DNA of 64,000 bases from an uncultured Sunxiuqinia sp. (GCF_963678245.1 NZ_OY782767.1:124001-188000); one strand, 5' to 3'. Positions 8,131 through 19,030 are shown, counted from the stretch's first letter. The notes: generated from the sequence alone by a model not told the origin. Made by a program: numbers and translations.

Positions 8131-11100
8131 ATGATGCAGTTAGGATTTCCAAAAGAAAAGGGCTTATACCGCTCTGAATTTGAACATGGGAGCTGCGGCA
8201 TTGGATTTGTAGCCAATTTGAAAGGCCGAAAAAAGCACAGTGTAATATCTGATGCTTTATCCATGCTTGCAAGGATGGAACATAGAGGGGGAACCGGGTT
8301 CGATATAAAAAGTGGTGACGGGGCTGGAACGTTGATCCAGATTCCTCATGAACTATTTATGGAAGAATGTCCTAAAGATGGTATTAAACTACCTACTTTT
8401 GGCAAATATGGCGTGGCCATGATTTTCTTCCCTAAAGAAGACAGAAAACGATCTGAATGTAAAGATATAATCTCTCGTAACCTTCATAAATTTGGTTTGC
8501 CATATTTGGGTTACCGTAAGGTTCCGGTTGATAACTCTGATCTTGGAGTTGATTCAAAAGCAACCGAACCCAATATTCAGCAACTGTTTATTGGGAAACC
8601 TGAGGACATGTCGGGCGAGGAATTCGACCGTAAATTATTTGTTTTCAGAAAATATACTGAGCGTTTGTCGCGTGAATCAGTTGCTGGACTGGGACACGAC
8701 GGGATGAATATCATCTCTTGCTCGTATAAAACAATTATCTATAAAGGGCAATTAACTACCGAGCAGGTTTCGTTATATTTTAAAGATTTGACCAATCCGT
8801 TGGCAGTAAGTGCCATTGCATTGGTTCACTCACGTTTTTCTACCAATACTTTTCCTTCCTGGAAATTAGCTCAGCCATTCCGCTATATTGCGCACAATGG
8901 TGAGATTAATACGAACAAAGGAAACGTGAACTGGATGCGTGCCCGTGAAGCGCTGCTGGAATGTACTGCATTTACACGCGAAGACTTGGAAATGATTTTC
9001 CCAATTTGTGATTTGCAGGCATCGGATAGTGCCAACCTTGATATGGCTATTGAGATGTTGGTGCTAAGTGGAAGATCTCTTCCACATGTATTGATGATGT
9101 TAATTCCTGAGGCTTGGCAAAACGATCCGCATATGGATCCCAAAAAGAAAGAATTTTACGAATATTATTCAGCCATGATGGAGCCTTGGGATGGACCAGC
9201 TTCTGTCTGTTTTACAGATGGGGTATTGGTTGGTGCAACACTCGACCGTAATGGGCTGCGTCCATCTCGTTATTGTGTAACAGATGATGATACGCTGATC
9301 ATGGCATCAGAAACTGGAGTAATTGACGTAGATCATTCAAAGGTTAAGTCTCGTGGCCGTTTGCAGCCGGGAAAAATGTTTGTTGCTGATTTGGAACAAG
9401 GCCGCATCGTATCTGATGAAGAGGTGAAGGCTGAAATTATTAGTAGCAAACCTTATGGCGATTGGTTGGAAGAAAACATGACCTACATTGATGATCTTCC
9501 ATCGATTCCTGATTTGGAATTGAAAGATCCTGATGAGAAAACTGTTTTCAAAAGACAGAAGGCCTATGGTTTTACTCACGAAGATATTGAAGTGATTCTG
9601 AAGCCGATGGCTGCAACCGGAAAAGAAGCGATGGGGTCAATGGGAGCTGATAACCCATTAGCTGTTCTGTCTGATCGTCCGATGCATTTGTTCAATTACT
9701 TCAAACAATTATTTGCACAGGTAACCAATCCACCAATTGATCCAATTCGTGAGCGAATTGTAATGGATTTGAGAAGCTACGTTGGTGGGTTTAAAAATAT
9801 ATTGACAGAGTCTCCTGAACACTGTCGCAGGATTGCGATTCATCAACCGGTATTGACTAACGAACAGTTGGTTAAGCTTACCTATGTTGATCATACGCAT
9901 TTCCAAACCAAAAAAATCAGTACTGTTTTCCATGCTGATGGAAAGCCCGGAACCTTGGAACGTAAATTAGAGCGTTTGTGCGGCTATGTGGAGGATGCGA
10001 TTGATGAAGGATATTCAATTATCTTGTTGACTGACTTCTCGATAAGTACTGACCATGCACCAATCCCTTCAATTTTAGCCGCGTCTGCGGTTCATCATCA
10101 CTTAATCCGCACCGGAAAACGAGGTAAGGCTGATATAATCATGGAAACGGGTGATGTAAAGGAAGTACATGATTTTGCAGTGCTGTTGGGCTATGGTGTT
10201 TCTGCCGTCAACCCTTACATGGCAATTGATTCCATTAAGCAAATGGTGAAAGATGGTGTTCTGGGTGATATTGACCAGGCAAAAGCCATTAGCAACTATG
10301 TAAAAGCAATTGGTGGTGGCTTGTTGAAAATATTCTCAAAAATGGGAATTTCTACATTGGCATCGTATCAGGGAGCTCAGATTTTTGAAATTCTGGGTAT
10401 CAATTCTGAAGTGGTTGATAAGTATTTCACAGGTACTGTTAGCCGTATCCAGGGATTGAGCTTAGATGACATCGCTAAGGAAGCCATGATGCGTCATCGA
10501 AAAGGGTTCCCAACCCGTGAGGGTGGAGCAAAGGTGTTGGAACCGGGAGGTGAGTACCATTGGAGAGTCGGCGGTGAGCGTCACTTGTTGAGCCCCAAGG
10601 CTATTCAACTGTTGCAAGAAGCTACTCGTAAAAATGATTTCGAAAAATATAAGAAATATTGTCAGGTTGTTGATGACCAAACAAAAGCTGCATTTACACT
10701 GCGCGGGTTGATGGAATTTAACAGCGACCGTGAACCGATCTCGATTGATAAGGTTGAACCGGCTGAAAATATCCTGAAACGTTTTGCTACCGGGGCAATG
10801 TCTTTCGGTTCTATTTCGTGGGAAGCACATACAACACTGGCAATTGCAATGAATCGAATTGGTTCTAAGTCGAACTCAGGAGAAGGTGGCGAAGACCCAA
10901 TTCGTTACACTAAACTGCCAAACGGAGACGATATGTGTTCTGCTACGAAACAGGTTGCATCGGGTCGTTTTGGAGTGAATAGCTACTACTTGAGTACGGC
11001 TAAAGAGATCCAAATTAAAATGGCTCAGGGAGCTAAGCCAGGTGAAGGTGGTCACCTGCCAGGACATAAAGTAAATGGATGGATTGGGCGAGTAAGAAAC

Positions 11101-12723
11101 TCGACTCCCGGAGTCGGATTAATTTCACCTCCACCGCATCACGATATTTACTCAATCGAAGACTTGGCGCAATTAATTTATGACTTGAAAAACAGTAATC
11201 GAGATGCACGCGTCAATGTAAAATTGGTTTCTGAATCAGGAGTTGGAACAGTTGCTGCCGGAGTTTGTAAAGCAAAAGCCGATGCAGTATTGATCTCTGG
11301 ATATGACGGAGGTACGGGAGCATCTCCTTTAAGTTCGATTAAACATGCCGGATTGCCTTGGGAACTTGGCTTGTCGGAAACACACCAAACGCTGGTTCGT
11401 AACCGCTTACGTAACCGCATCGTTGTTCAATCTGACGGACAAATGAAAACCTCTCGAGACTTGGCTATCGCGACACTCCTGGGAGCTGAGGAGTGGGGGG
11501 TTGCAACTGCAGCACTTGTTGTTGAAGGATGTATCATGATGCGTAAGTGTCACAGTAATACGTGTCCGGTTGGAGTTGCGACGCAAAATGAAGCCTTGCG
11601 TAAAAAATTCACAGGAAACCCGGATCATGTGGTTAATTTCTTCGAATTTTTGGTTAACGGTCTTCGCGAGATCATGGCTGAGCTTGGATTCCGTTCAATT
11701 GAGGAAATGATTGGACAGTCTCAGGTTTTGAAATTCAAAGATGATATTGATCACTGGAAGTACAAGGGATTAGATTTAAGTCCGATTTTATATAAAGAAA
11801 CCTTTGGCGAAGAACAAGGTTTATTCTGCAGCAAAGAGCAAAACCACTTGATGGATAAAATCCTTGATTGGAAATTTGTTGAAAAAGCGCAGGAATCCAT
11901 CAAAAATGGCAAAAAAGTTAAAGCTGAGTTCCCGGTAATCAACACCGATAGGAGTGTGGGAACAGTTCTTTCGCATGAGGTAACCAAAGTTTATAAAGGT
12001 GAAGGATTGCCAGATGGAACAATTCACTACAAAATGAAAGGTTCAGCCGGACAATCATTCGGAGCTTTTGTTTGTAAGGGCATTGAATTAGAAGTTGAAG
12101 GTGATGCCAACGACTATTTCGGAAAAGGGCTTTCCGGTGGTCATTTGACGATCTATCCGGCAAAAGGAGTACAGTTTATTCCTGAACAAAACATCATTGT
12201 CGGTAATGTATGTTTCTATGGAGCCACCGGAGGTAAAGCCTATATACGTGGAGTTGCCGGAGAGCGTTTCTGCGTGCGTAACTCAGGAGCGGAAGTTGTC
12301 GTTGAAGGTATTGGAGATCATGGATGTGAATATATGACCGGAGGTAAAACTGTTGTTCTTGGAAAAACAGGACGGAACTTCGGAGCTGGTATGTCGGGAG
12401 GTATCGCTTATGTATTAGATGCTGACGGTACTTTCCCTGAGTTGTGTAACATGGAAATGATAGAACTTAATCGGGTGGAAGATGAAAATGAACAACAAGA
12501 ACTGAAAAAGATGATCGAAAAGCATCTTGAGAAAACAGGTTCTTCTGTTGCCGAATTTATTCTTTCCGACTGGAAGTATTCTGTTTCGAAGTTTGTAAAA
12601 GTTATTCCAACTGACTACAAACGAATGCTCACCTACATCGATAAAGCGCGTAGTCTAGGTAAGTATGAAAAAGAATCTGATATAATTGATGCAGCATTTG
12701 ATATGCATATTGCTGACATGTAA
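8131..12723 (+). CDS. gltB: Glutamate synthase large (alpha) subunit
   Basis: A 1530-residue glutamate synthase subunit that makes two glutamates from glutamine and 2-oxoglutarate. The domains appear in the family order. First is an N-terminal propeptide and class II glutaminase, with the nucleophile Cys22 in HGSCGIGF exposed after propeptide removal. Next is a central domain, then an FMN/3Fe-4S synthase domain (AQGAKPGEGGHLPG, SGYDGGTGASP). Its cluster cysteines are spaced as in known GltB (CIMMRKCHSNTCPVG). Last is the C-terminal GXGXG beta-helix (GGHLTIYP, GAGMSGG). Two adjacent ATGs (8131, 8134) could serve as start. gltD follows 21 bp later. With the P-II and Amt genes in the window it forms the ammonium assimilation set. 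Confidence 0.97.
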   Translation: MMQLGFPKEKGLYRSEFEHGSCGIGFVANLKGRKKHSVISDALSMLARMEHRGGTGFDIKSGDGAGTLIQIPHELFMEECPKDGIKLPTFGKYGVAMIFFPKEDRKRSECKDIISRNLHKFGLPYLGYRKVPVDNSDLGVDSKATEPNIQQLFIGKPEDMSGEEFDRKLFVFRKYTERLSRESVAGLGHDGMNIISCSYKTIIYKGQLTTEQVSLYFKDLTNPLAVSAIALVHSRFSTNTFPSWKLAQPFRYIAHNGEINTNKGNVNWMRAREALLECTAFTREDLEMIFPICDLQASDSANLDMAIEMLVLSGRSLPHVLMMLIPEAWQNDPHMDPKKKEFYEYYSAMMEPWDGPASVCFTDGVLVGATLDRNGLRPSRYCVTDDDTLIMASETGVIDVDHSKVKSRGRLQPGKMFVADLEQGRIVSDEEVKAEIISSKPYGDWLEENMTYIDDLPSIPDLELKDPDEKTVFKRQKAYGFTHEDIEVILKPMAATGKEAMGSMGADNPLAVLSDRPMHLFNYFKQLFAQVTNPPIDPIRERIVMDLRSYVGGFKNILTESPEHCRRIAIHQPVLTNEQLVKLTYVDHTHFQTKKISTVFHADGKPGTLERKLERLCGYVEDAIDEGYSIILLTDFSISTDHAPIPSILAASAVHHHLIRTGKRGKADIIMETGDVKEVHDFAVLLGYGVSAVNPYMAIDSIKQMVKDGVLGDIDQAKAISNYVKAIGGGLLKIFSKMGISTLASYQGAQIFEILGINSEVVDKYFTGTVSRIQGLSLDDIAKEAMMRHRKGFPTREGGAKVLEPGGEYHWRVGGERHLLSPKAIQLLQEATRKNDFEKYKKYCQVVDDQTKAAFTLRGLMEFNSDREPISIDKVEPAENILKRFATGAMSFGSISWEAHTTLAIAMNRIGSKSNSGEGGEDPIRYTKLPNGDDMCSATKQVASGRFGVNSYYLSTAKEIQIKMAQGAKPGEGGHLPGHKVNGWIGRVRNSTPGVGLISPPPHHDIYSIEDLAQLIYDLKNSNRDARVNVKLVSESGVGTVAAGVCKAKADAVLISGYDGGTGASPLSSIKHAGLPWELGLSETHQTLVRNRLRNRIVVQSDGQMKTSRDLAIATLLGAEEWGVATAALVVEGCIMMRKCHSNTCPVGVATQNEALRKKFTGNPDHVVNFFEFLVNGLREIMAELGFRSIEEMIGQSQVLKFKDDIDHWKYKGLDLSPILYKETFGEEQGLFCSKEQNHLMDKILDWKFVEKAQESIKNGKKVKAEFPVINTDRSVGTVLSHEVTKVYKGEGLPDGTIHYKMKGSAGQSFGAFVCKGIELEVEGDANDYFGKGLSGGHLTIYPAKGVQFIPEQNIIVGNVCFYGATGGKAYIRGVAGERFCVRNSGAEVVVEGIGDHGCEYMTGGKTVVLGKTGRNFGAGMSGGIAYVLDADGTFPELCNMEMIELNRVEDENEQQELKKMIEKHLEKTGSSVAEFILSDWKYSVSKFVKVIPTDYKRMLTYIDKARSLGKYEKESDIIDAAFDMHIADM

Positions 12724-12744
12724 TGATGATTATAAAGAGATAAC

Positions 12745-14232
12745 ATGGGAAAGCTAACAGGATTTTTAGAATATAGAAGAGTTGCCAATCCAACTCGACC
12801 AATTGACGAACGTTTAAAGGATTGGAATGAGGTTTATGTGCTTCGCGATAAAGATACTTGCGAAGCACAGGGAGCTCGTTGTATGGATTGTGGTGTACCA
12901 TTTTGTCATCGTGGTGAAATGTTGCACAACGGAGCTTCGGGGTGTCCGGTTTATAACCTGATACCTGAGTGGAACGACTTAATTTATAAAGGTCGTTGGA
13001 AAGAGGCTTTGGATCGCCTTCACCATACCAATAACTTCCCGGAGTTTACAGGACGAGTTTGCCCTGCGCCGTGCGAAGCAGGATGTGTGTTGGGAATTAA
13101 TGAACCCGCTGTAACGATCCACGACAACGAACGAACCATTATCGACAATGGTTTTGAAAATGGTTGGGTCGTTCCGGAACCTCCCGAAACAAGAACTGGG
13201 AAAAAAGTTGCAGTTGTTGGATCTGGCCCTGCGGGATTGGCTGCTGCGGCTCAGTTGAATAAAGCAGGACACACGGTAACCGTATTTGAACGTGACGATC
13301 GAATTGGTGGTTTGCTGATGTACGGCATTCCGAATATGAAACTGGACAAGAAAGAAGTTGTTCAACGTCGCGTAGATGTACTTGCAGCGGAAGGCATCAT
13401 CTTTAAAACGAATGTTGAAATTGGTAAAGACGTCAGCTCTAAAAAGCTGATGAAAGATTTTGATGCTGTTGTATTGGCTTGTGGTGCTACCAAGCCAAGA
13501 GATCTTCCGGTGGAAGGTCGTAAATTGGACGGTGTTCATTTTGCGATGGAATTTTTATCAAAAAATACCAAGAGTCTGCTTGACTCAGAGTTGGCGGACG
13601 GAGAGTACATTTCTGCAAAAGGTAAAAATGTCATTGTAATTGGTGGTGGTGATACCGGAACCGACTGTGTGGCAACATCTTTGCGTCATGGATGCAGAAA
13701 TGTGAAGCAGTTTGAGATTATGCCGAAACCTCCGGTTGAGCGCAATAAAGATGCTAACCCTTGGCCTGAATGGCCGGGCTCGCTGAAGATTGACTACGGA
13801 CAGCATGAAGCGATATACAAGCAGGGAGAAGATCCTCGTGAGTACTCGGTAATGACTAAAAAATTCGAGGGCGAAAATGGTAAACTAACCGCAATTCATA
13901 CAGTGCAGATCGAATGGGCTGTAAACGATGAAGGTGGACGTTATCCCAAAGAAATACCCGGAACAGAACGTAGGCTGGAAGCTGACTTAGTCTTGCTTGC
14001 TATGGGTTTCTTAGGACCGGAAGATAAAATTGCCGAAGAGCTTGAAATGGAGCGGGATTACCGTTCAAATTATAAGGCTGAATATGGCAAGTTTGCGACT
14101 AGCATCAAGAAAGTTTTTGCAGCCGGTGATTCACGCCGCGGACAATCGCTGGTTGTTTGGGCCATCAACGAAGGACGCGCTGCAGCACGGGAAGTTGACC
14201 TTTTCTTGATGGGAGACACCGTGCTTTCGTAA
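12745..14232 (+). CDS. gltD: Glutamate synthase small (beta) subunit
   Basis: A 495-residue subunit that passes electrons from NAD(P)H through FAD to the large subunit. The N-terminal region holds the cysteine clusters for two 4Fe-4S centres (C46, C49, C54, C67 and C106, C110, C114). A first Rossmann motif, [15 protein letters not shown], lies at about 157-171 for FAD. A second, [19 protein letters not shown], binds the nicotinamide cofactor. The C-terminal FAD motif is [17 protein letters not shown]. Length is normal for the family. It is cotranscribed with gltB, and a strong hairpin follows the stop. Confidence 0.96.
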   Translation: MGKLTGFLEYRRVANPTRPIDERLKDWNEVYVLRDKDTCEAQGARCMDCGVPFCHRGEMLHNGASGCPVYNLIPEWNDLIYKGRWKEALDRLHHTNNFPEFTGRVCPAPCEAGCVLGINEPAVTIHDNERTIIDNGFENGWVVPEPPETRTGKKVAVVGSGPAGLAAAAQLNKAGHTVTVFERDDRIGGLLMYGIPNMKLDKKEVVQRRVDVLAAEGIIFKTNVEIGKDVSSKKLMKDFDAVVLACGATKPRDLPVEGRKLDGVHFAMEFLSKNTKSLLDSELADGEYISAKGKNVIVIGGGDTGTDCVATSLRHGCRNVKQFEIMPKPPVERNKDANPWPEWPGSLKIDYGQHEAIYKQGEDPREYSVMTKKFEGENGKLTAIHTVQIEWAVNDEGGRYPKEIPGTERRLEADLVLLAMGFLGPEDKIAEELEMERDYRSNYKAEYGKFATSIKKVFAAGDSRRGQSLVVWAINEGRAAAREVDLFLMGDTVLS

Positions 14233-14271
14233 GCGCACAAAAGATGTAATTATTATAATCTTCTATCTACA

Positions 14272-14310
14272 AACAAGCGAGGCTTCGTGATTCACGGAGC
14301 CTTACTTGTT
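14272..14310 (+). terminator. Stem-loop terminator after gltBD
   Basis: A nested hairpin: AACAAG pairs with CTTGTT, GGCT with AGCC, and CGTG with CACG around a 3-nt loop. It lies 40 bp after the gltD stop. The U-tract is not immediate, but a T6 run follows at about 14332. It may act in both directions between convergent genes. Confidence 0.6.
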
Positions 14311-14340
14311 CTAAATAGCCGTAAAAACGAGCTTTTTTCC

Positions 14341-14633
14341 TTAGTTTCCACAGTTGCCCATTTCTTTTAGCAAGGCTTCTGCAAATTTTTGTCTATCCGA
14401 GGCCGAATCATATTTTTTTCCATTTTTCGAGAAAGCTCAGCCGCTTTTTCCGCCAACTTGCTGCTTTCTTCCATAAGGGAAGCATCTCCAGCCATTACTT
14501 TTTGCATTAGTTCTTGCGCTTCGCATTGAAGCTCCGCAACTTTCTTGGCATCGCTTTCAATCGGATTAGTGCAGCTTGCAAGCATAAACACAGTGAACGT
14601 CAGTATAGCAAGGGTTTTCATTGTTTTTTTCAT
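14341..14633 (-). pseudogene. Small lipoprotein gene, frameshifted at a homopolymer
   Basis: It begins with a lipoprotein signal (MKKTMKTLAILTFTVFMLASC, Cys21), followed by a helical, coiled-coil-like Ala/Glu/Lys-rich domain. As written, the frame stops at 14367 after 88 residues with an odd tail (NMIRPRIDKNLQKPC). Restoring one base in the run of seven T at 14413-14419 (A7 in the coding strand) instead continues smoothly as KKYDSASDRQKFAEALLKEM. That frame ends in NCGN at a TAA at 14341-14343, giving a natural 97-residue protein. So this is a one-base slip, either real (possible phase variation), rescued by slippage, or a sequencing error. Function is unknown beyond a probable envelope lipoprotein. 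Confidence 0.7.
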
Positions 14634-14941
14634 TTTTTTGGATTAAAATTTTGTGTTTATAGATATGATTTTGGAGATTATTTTCAGTTTCTGTTATCGT
14701 TGCTGGTCTCTTATCTTTTGTGAATTAATTTTCTATCTAGCTTGAAAATTTTCAAGATGTATTGAACTGTTGATCAAAAGTGCTGGAGAATTAAGGAGCT
14801 TTGTTTCCTTGTAGATGACTATAGTAGTCTCCATAAAACTGAACTCCCTGAATAACTGGGATACTGGTATAAATATCCAAATTTTATTGAGTAACTAGGT
14901 GTCTTTCATCTTATCCAGATAAAAAAAATCATCTTTTTCAG
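14634..14941. other. Intergenic region upstream of the small lipoprotein gene
   Basis: A 308-bp AT-rich stretch between the end of the T9SS repeat gene and the start of the small lipoprotein gene. I see no exact TAnnTTTG box, hairpin or ORF that I would defend. Confidence 0.4.
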
Positions 14942-16996
14942 TTATTCTTTAACTAATTTTCCACTTTGACTATGACCATTTATATCAATAGTATATACAT
15001 ATATTCCGTTAGTTATGCTTTCAAGACTGACTTTTTCCGAACTACTAATTTTCTTTGTTATTACCTTCCTTCCTTGTAGATCAAAGAGTTTGAAAATAGC
15101 TTGCGAATAAGAATCCGGAAAATAAAATTTTAGATAGTCAAAAACTGGATTCGGATAGATTCTAATTGTTTCGGATTCTTTTTTATCAATATTGGTGGTT
15201 TTTCTTTGTGAATAATGGTAGATGCCTTTGATATCGAAAATATCAGACCAGTCATTGTTTTCATCCAACCATTTATAGGAATAATAAAGTGTCCGGTCGC
15301 CTAAATCATTGTATTTGTACAAATACAATGATTTACCTGCCCACTGATTACTAACGATATCCCAATTATAAGAACTATATAGAGTACGGTTACCATCGTT
15401 GTCGAATGCTTCATCGTATTTATTAGTTCCTACCCAACGGTTGTTAGTTACATCCCAATTATAATGCTCATATTGTATCTGGTTACCGTTTTCGTCAAAA
15501 GCAAGTTCATATTTTTCATCTTTTATCCACTGATTTGTGTTTATGTTCCAATTGTAATAACCAATTAATGTCCGGTTACCTTTGTCATCATAAGCGTATT
15601 CTCTTCTATTATTACCTGCCCACTGATATGTATTTGCATCCCAATTAAAATAACTTTCAAGGACCAGACTATCTTTACTATTATACTCGTATTCATTTTT
15701 CCATCCATATGTCTGCATCTGGCCATCGACATCCCGATAATAATAGCTCTCAACTACAAGGTTTTCATTATTGTCATACTCATACTCATATTCCTCTTTA
15801 GTAGAAATCTCCCACTTATAATTACCTCCAAAATAAGTCTTTAAAAGAGTTAAATTTGAATTATCGTCATATTCATATTCGTAATGCCATATACCGTTCC
15901 ATTCATTATCATCCAGCCTGTAATAAGTCTTTGATTCCAGCAAATCATCGGCATTATATTCGTATTCATCTTTCCACCGAAGTAACCAATCATTACCGGT
16001 TGCATCCCATTCATAATGATTTAGCCCAATCAGATTATTTTTATTATCATATTCGAAGTCCTCGTACCTATCCCCATAAAGTTGGTTATCATACCACTCG
16101 TAATTAATCTCCAAAATCAAGGAACCACTGTTGTCCCATTCAAATTTATTATTAATGTACCATTGATTCGTATTTGTATTCCACTCATAATCGATGTCTA
16201 AAATCATGCCTCCTTCACTATTATACTTATGTTCCCATTTCCAGTCCCCAATCCATATATTAGAAAAACTATTCCAAGTATAATAACCATGTATAGTTTG
16301 AAATCCCATATCATCGTATGCAGATTCTTCTTTCCAATCAGCTATCCAATCTTTGGCGTATACATCCCAATTGTATACGATTTCAAGAGTTTGGTTTCCT
16401 AAATCATCAAAAACACGTTCAATTTTCTATTCGCCTTCCCATTCATCTGTGTCGACATTCCATCTAAAATAACTCTCTTGTGTGAGATTTCCGTTTGTAT
16501 ATCCGTATTCCTGTTTCCAGGTATTCCCCCATTTGCTGGTACTCTCGTTTAATTCTGAAAACTTTTCCAAAATTAATTCTCTTCCATTGTTATATTCATA
16601 TTCGTATTTTGAATAAAATATCCACGTATTGCTGGGTTTGTCTAATTTATAATTCGCTTGTAATATTCGACTCCCTTTCTCATTGTATTCCATCAAATAT
16701 TTGAAGCTAACATATTTCTGGTCAGCATCGTCATCCCAACTATACCAAACAATACTGTCGAGCTGCTGTTTGGTATCTAAGGCTGATTTGATAACGGCTT
16801 CCTGATCTCCCGGCTTGTTATTTTCAAACTTCAATTCGGGAATTGCCTTTCTTAGTTTAGGTGTTGCAAAATTTTTACCCTCTTTTTCGATCTTTGTTTT
16901 TGTTTGGAACTTATAATCGGGCAATTTTTTATCCTGACCAATTGTAACCGATGTAATCAATAGCGCCAGTATCGCTGCAAAATAAATTTGTCTCAT
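14942..16996 (-). pseudogene. T9SS-secreted Trp/Tyr-repeat protein interrupted by an in-frame TAG
   Basis: A signal peptide (MRQIYFAAILALLITSVTIG, ATG at 16994-16996) starts a reading frame that meets TAG at 16427-16429. It continues in the same frame without any other stop to 14942, 684 codons in all. Both halves carry the same imperfect ~35-residue repeat, roughly W..K.EY.Y(D/N)..G......Y.W(N/D)......W, repeated about a dozen times. The C-terminus is a type A T9SS sorting domain (IRIYPNPVFDYLKFYFP, LFDLQGRKV, NGIYVYTI, GKLVKE). The stop replaces what is probably a Tyr, Gln, Lys or Trp codon. Without readthrough, the N-terminal half would be made without its sorting signal. Downstream ATGs such as 16309 lack a signal peptide. 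The repeats resemble YD-type or DUF3836-like surface repeats. Binding target unknown. Confidence 0.82.
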
Positions 16997-17065
16997 AATC
17001 AATGCTCTACATAGGTTTTTTATATCAGATAGGTTTGCTGAATACACTAAGATTAAACCTTTAAT

Positions 17066-17485
17066 TTAGCCTCTCACTCTTTTAAAAGCTATCTCGTAAT
17101 AAGTTGAGTCGTCAGGTTCCCATCTGAAATGAAGTATCAAATTTGTTGCATCCAATTTGGCAATGTCAAATTCCATATCTTCAATTGTCAGTCTTCCGGC
17201 GCTTAAAACCCAACTCCCTTCGGTTGGTACTAGTTCTATTATTTCGACATTTCCCCTACAGGTACCATCGCTTTTAAATTCATAATACAAATCGTTTAAA
17301 CCGTCTTCATATGAAGTCGACCATTCTCCTCCACCATTGGATGAATGTGCAGAGGAAGAGGCTGCTTTCCAGTTCCCAATGAGCATACTTTCTGAAGCGA
17401 CTTCTGGCTCATTATCTTTTTTGCAGCTAACTATGGCTACAAGCAAAAAACTGCATAACAATATTAATTTCATTATCTTTTTCAT
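17066..17485 (-). CDS. Lipocalin-like lipoprotein
   Basis: I chose the ATG at 17485 because it opens a proper lipoprotein signal (MKKIMKLILLCSFLLVAIVSC) followed by a charged KKDNEPE linker. An upstream ATG would add 17 residues before it. The mature part has the GNWKA start, YEFKSDGTC core and GSWVLSAGRLTIE / YYEIAFKRV strands of the lipocalin-like lipoproteins common in Bacteroidota. It is probably anchored in the envelope, and the ligand is unknown. It lies 57 bp after the CsgG-family gene and 69 bp before the T9SS repeat gene, on the same strand. Confidence 0.75.
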   Translation of the reverse strand: MKKIMKLILLCSFLLVAIVSCKKDNEPEVASESMLIGNWKAASSSAHSSNGGGEWSTSYEDGLNDLYYEFKSDGTCRGNVEIIELVPTEGSWVLSAGRLTIEDMEFDIAKLDATNLILHFRWEPDDSTYYEIAFKRVRG

Positions 17486-17542
17486 AATTAAGTACATTTT
17501 TAAGATTTTAATTTTTAAAAGAGAATCGTTTTTCAAATTAGC

Positions 17543-18826
17543 CTATTCCACCCGAATATCTGATTCATGAAAATATCCGGTTTTGTTACCAAGTAATTGT
17601 GCCTGATACCACTCTCCAGCCTGATTTAGAATTGTGAGGGAAGTGCTGCCTGGGATTTGCCCCACTACTTTTGATTTGCTGTTTGGTTCGGCATATGCAA
17701 TCACGCGTTTGCTTCTTGAGCCTTTGGTTGTAAGTTTCTTTGCCAGTACGGTTTCTCCACCTTCTTTGTATTCAAATGGTTCTATAACAATGCCCAGATG
17801 AGCAAGAGCTTCCATAAGTTGGCTTCCACTTTCTGCTCGCTTATACGCTTCGTAGTAACCGTCGTTTTTGTCATTTAGCTGATGAGCAACACTGAAGCAG
17901 TCGTAGGCATGTTGAAAATCGCCGACAACTTCATATAGCACACCAAGATTATAGGCAACCTTTGGGTTATAATTGTCCTCATCGTATATTGCTTTGTACA
18001 GTTTATAAGCCGATGTAATTTCTCCACGCTCAACATAGTTGTTTGCATCTTTGGCGCGGTCGCGGTATTCTTTTACTTTAATTGTCTCCATTTGATACTC
18101 AACCTCAACGAAATGGGGGCAGAAATAATTAACCAGTACACGGGCTAGGTCTTTGCATGCATCGCCGGCAATAGCTGCAGGAGACTGTAGGCTGCTGTAT
18201 ACCGGATAGGCGCTGTTTGTCTTGGCTTCGTCAACCCGGGTCGCTTGTTCACTAATGGTTCCAAGTATTTCTCCCGATTTTACAGAAAGAATTTTCATCC
18301 GTGCCTCGCAAGTGACTGTTCTCTTTGATTTGTATTCATTCGAAACGAGACTTGATTTTTCATGTGTGTCATTTGATGAATAGGATATGCTTCCCGTAAT
18401 AATAGCATCAATACCAAGAACTTTACCGATGGCAACAGCCTGATCATCACGAACGATACCACTGTTTTGAAGGTCTTGTTCTGCAATGACCTGATTCAGT
18501 TTATTTCGTTCCACCAATTGGAAAATGTTAGTCCGGAATCCTTTTACAAATACACGTGAAACATCATCAGCACCGCTGCTCTCTCTGAAGAGGTCGGTCA
18601 TCATGTAGTCGGCTAATTTTGTCCCTAAATCGGCTCCCGACTCTTTGGCAAACTCGCTGCTCAGGGTGCTAAAATTTAATACGGCAATTTTATCTACATC
18701 AGTCAGGATGACCTCTGGAGCGTTAATGACATAGGCTTTAAACTTGGTGGCAAAAGGGTTAAATGTCTGTCCCTGGACACTTGAAATCAGTAATCCGGTA
18801 AATGCAATAAGTAGAATTTTTCTCAT
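17543..18826 (-). CDS. CsgG-family protein with TPR and SH3b domains
   Basis: A 427-residue exported protein with signal MRKILLIAFTGLLISSVQG and no lipobox. Residues ~45-235 show the CsgG fold signature: KIAVLNFS, LVERNKLNQVIAEQDLQNSG, AVAIGKVLGIDAIITGSIS. In curli systems CsgG forms the outer-membrane secretion pore, but many Bacteroidota CsgG-domain proteins have no curli partners, and none are seen here. Two tetratricopeptide-like units follow (AYKLYKAIYDEDNYNPKVAYNL, split by DFQHAYDCF). A C-terminal SH3b domain follows (YAEPNSKSKVVGQIPG, GYFHESDIRVE), which may bind peptidoglycan. It heads the minus-strand group of secreted proteins. Confidence 0.8.
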   Translation of the reverse strand: MRKILLIAFTGLLISSVQGQTFNPFATKFKAYVINAPEVILTDVDKIAVLNFSTLSSEFAKESGADLGTKLADYMMTDLFRESSGADDVSRVFVKGFRTNIFQLVERNKLNQVIAEQDLQNSGIVRDDQAVAIGKVLGIDAIITGSISYSSNDTHEKSSLVSNEYKSKRTVTCEARMKILSVKSGEILGTISEQATRVDEAKTNSAYPVYSSLQSPAAIAGDACKDLARVLVNYFCPHFVEVEYQMETIKVKEYRDRAKDANNYVERGEITSAYKLYKAIYDEDNYNPKVAYNLGVLYEVVGDFQHAYDCFSVAHQLNDKNDGYYEAYKRAESGSQLMEALAHLGIVIEPFEYKEGGETVLAKKLTTKGSRSKRVIAYAEPNSKSKVVGQIPGSTSLTILNQAGEWYQAQLLGNKTGYFHESDIRVE

Positions 18827-19021
18827 AATAATACTGGTCTTTGAATTAAACTTGGGGTATAATTTGTCGAGATTCTATTAATGTTATTGTGAACTATAGA
18901 TTGATAATTATTTAAGATATTTACATTGATAATTCTCCCATATCTATTGATATAAGTTATTAATATCTTAATAGTCCTGCTGAAGTATATTTCTACAGTA
19001 GCAAAGAAACAGGTCTTTGTC

Positions 19022-19029
19022 TATTTTTG
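19022..19029 (+). promoter_or_regulatory. -7 promoter box for the hydrolase gene
   Basis: TATTTTTG matches TAnnTTTG exactly, 42 bp before the ATG at 19072. It is followed within 2 bp by a near-perfect palindrome. Confidence 0.55.
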
Positions 19030-19030
19030 C

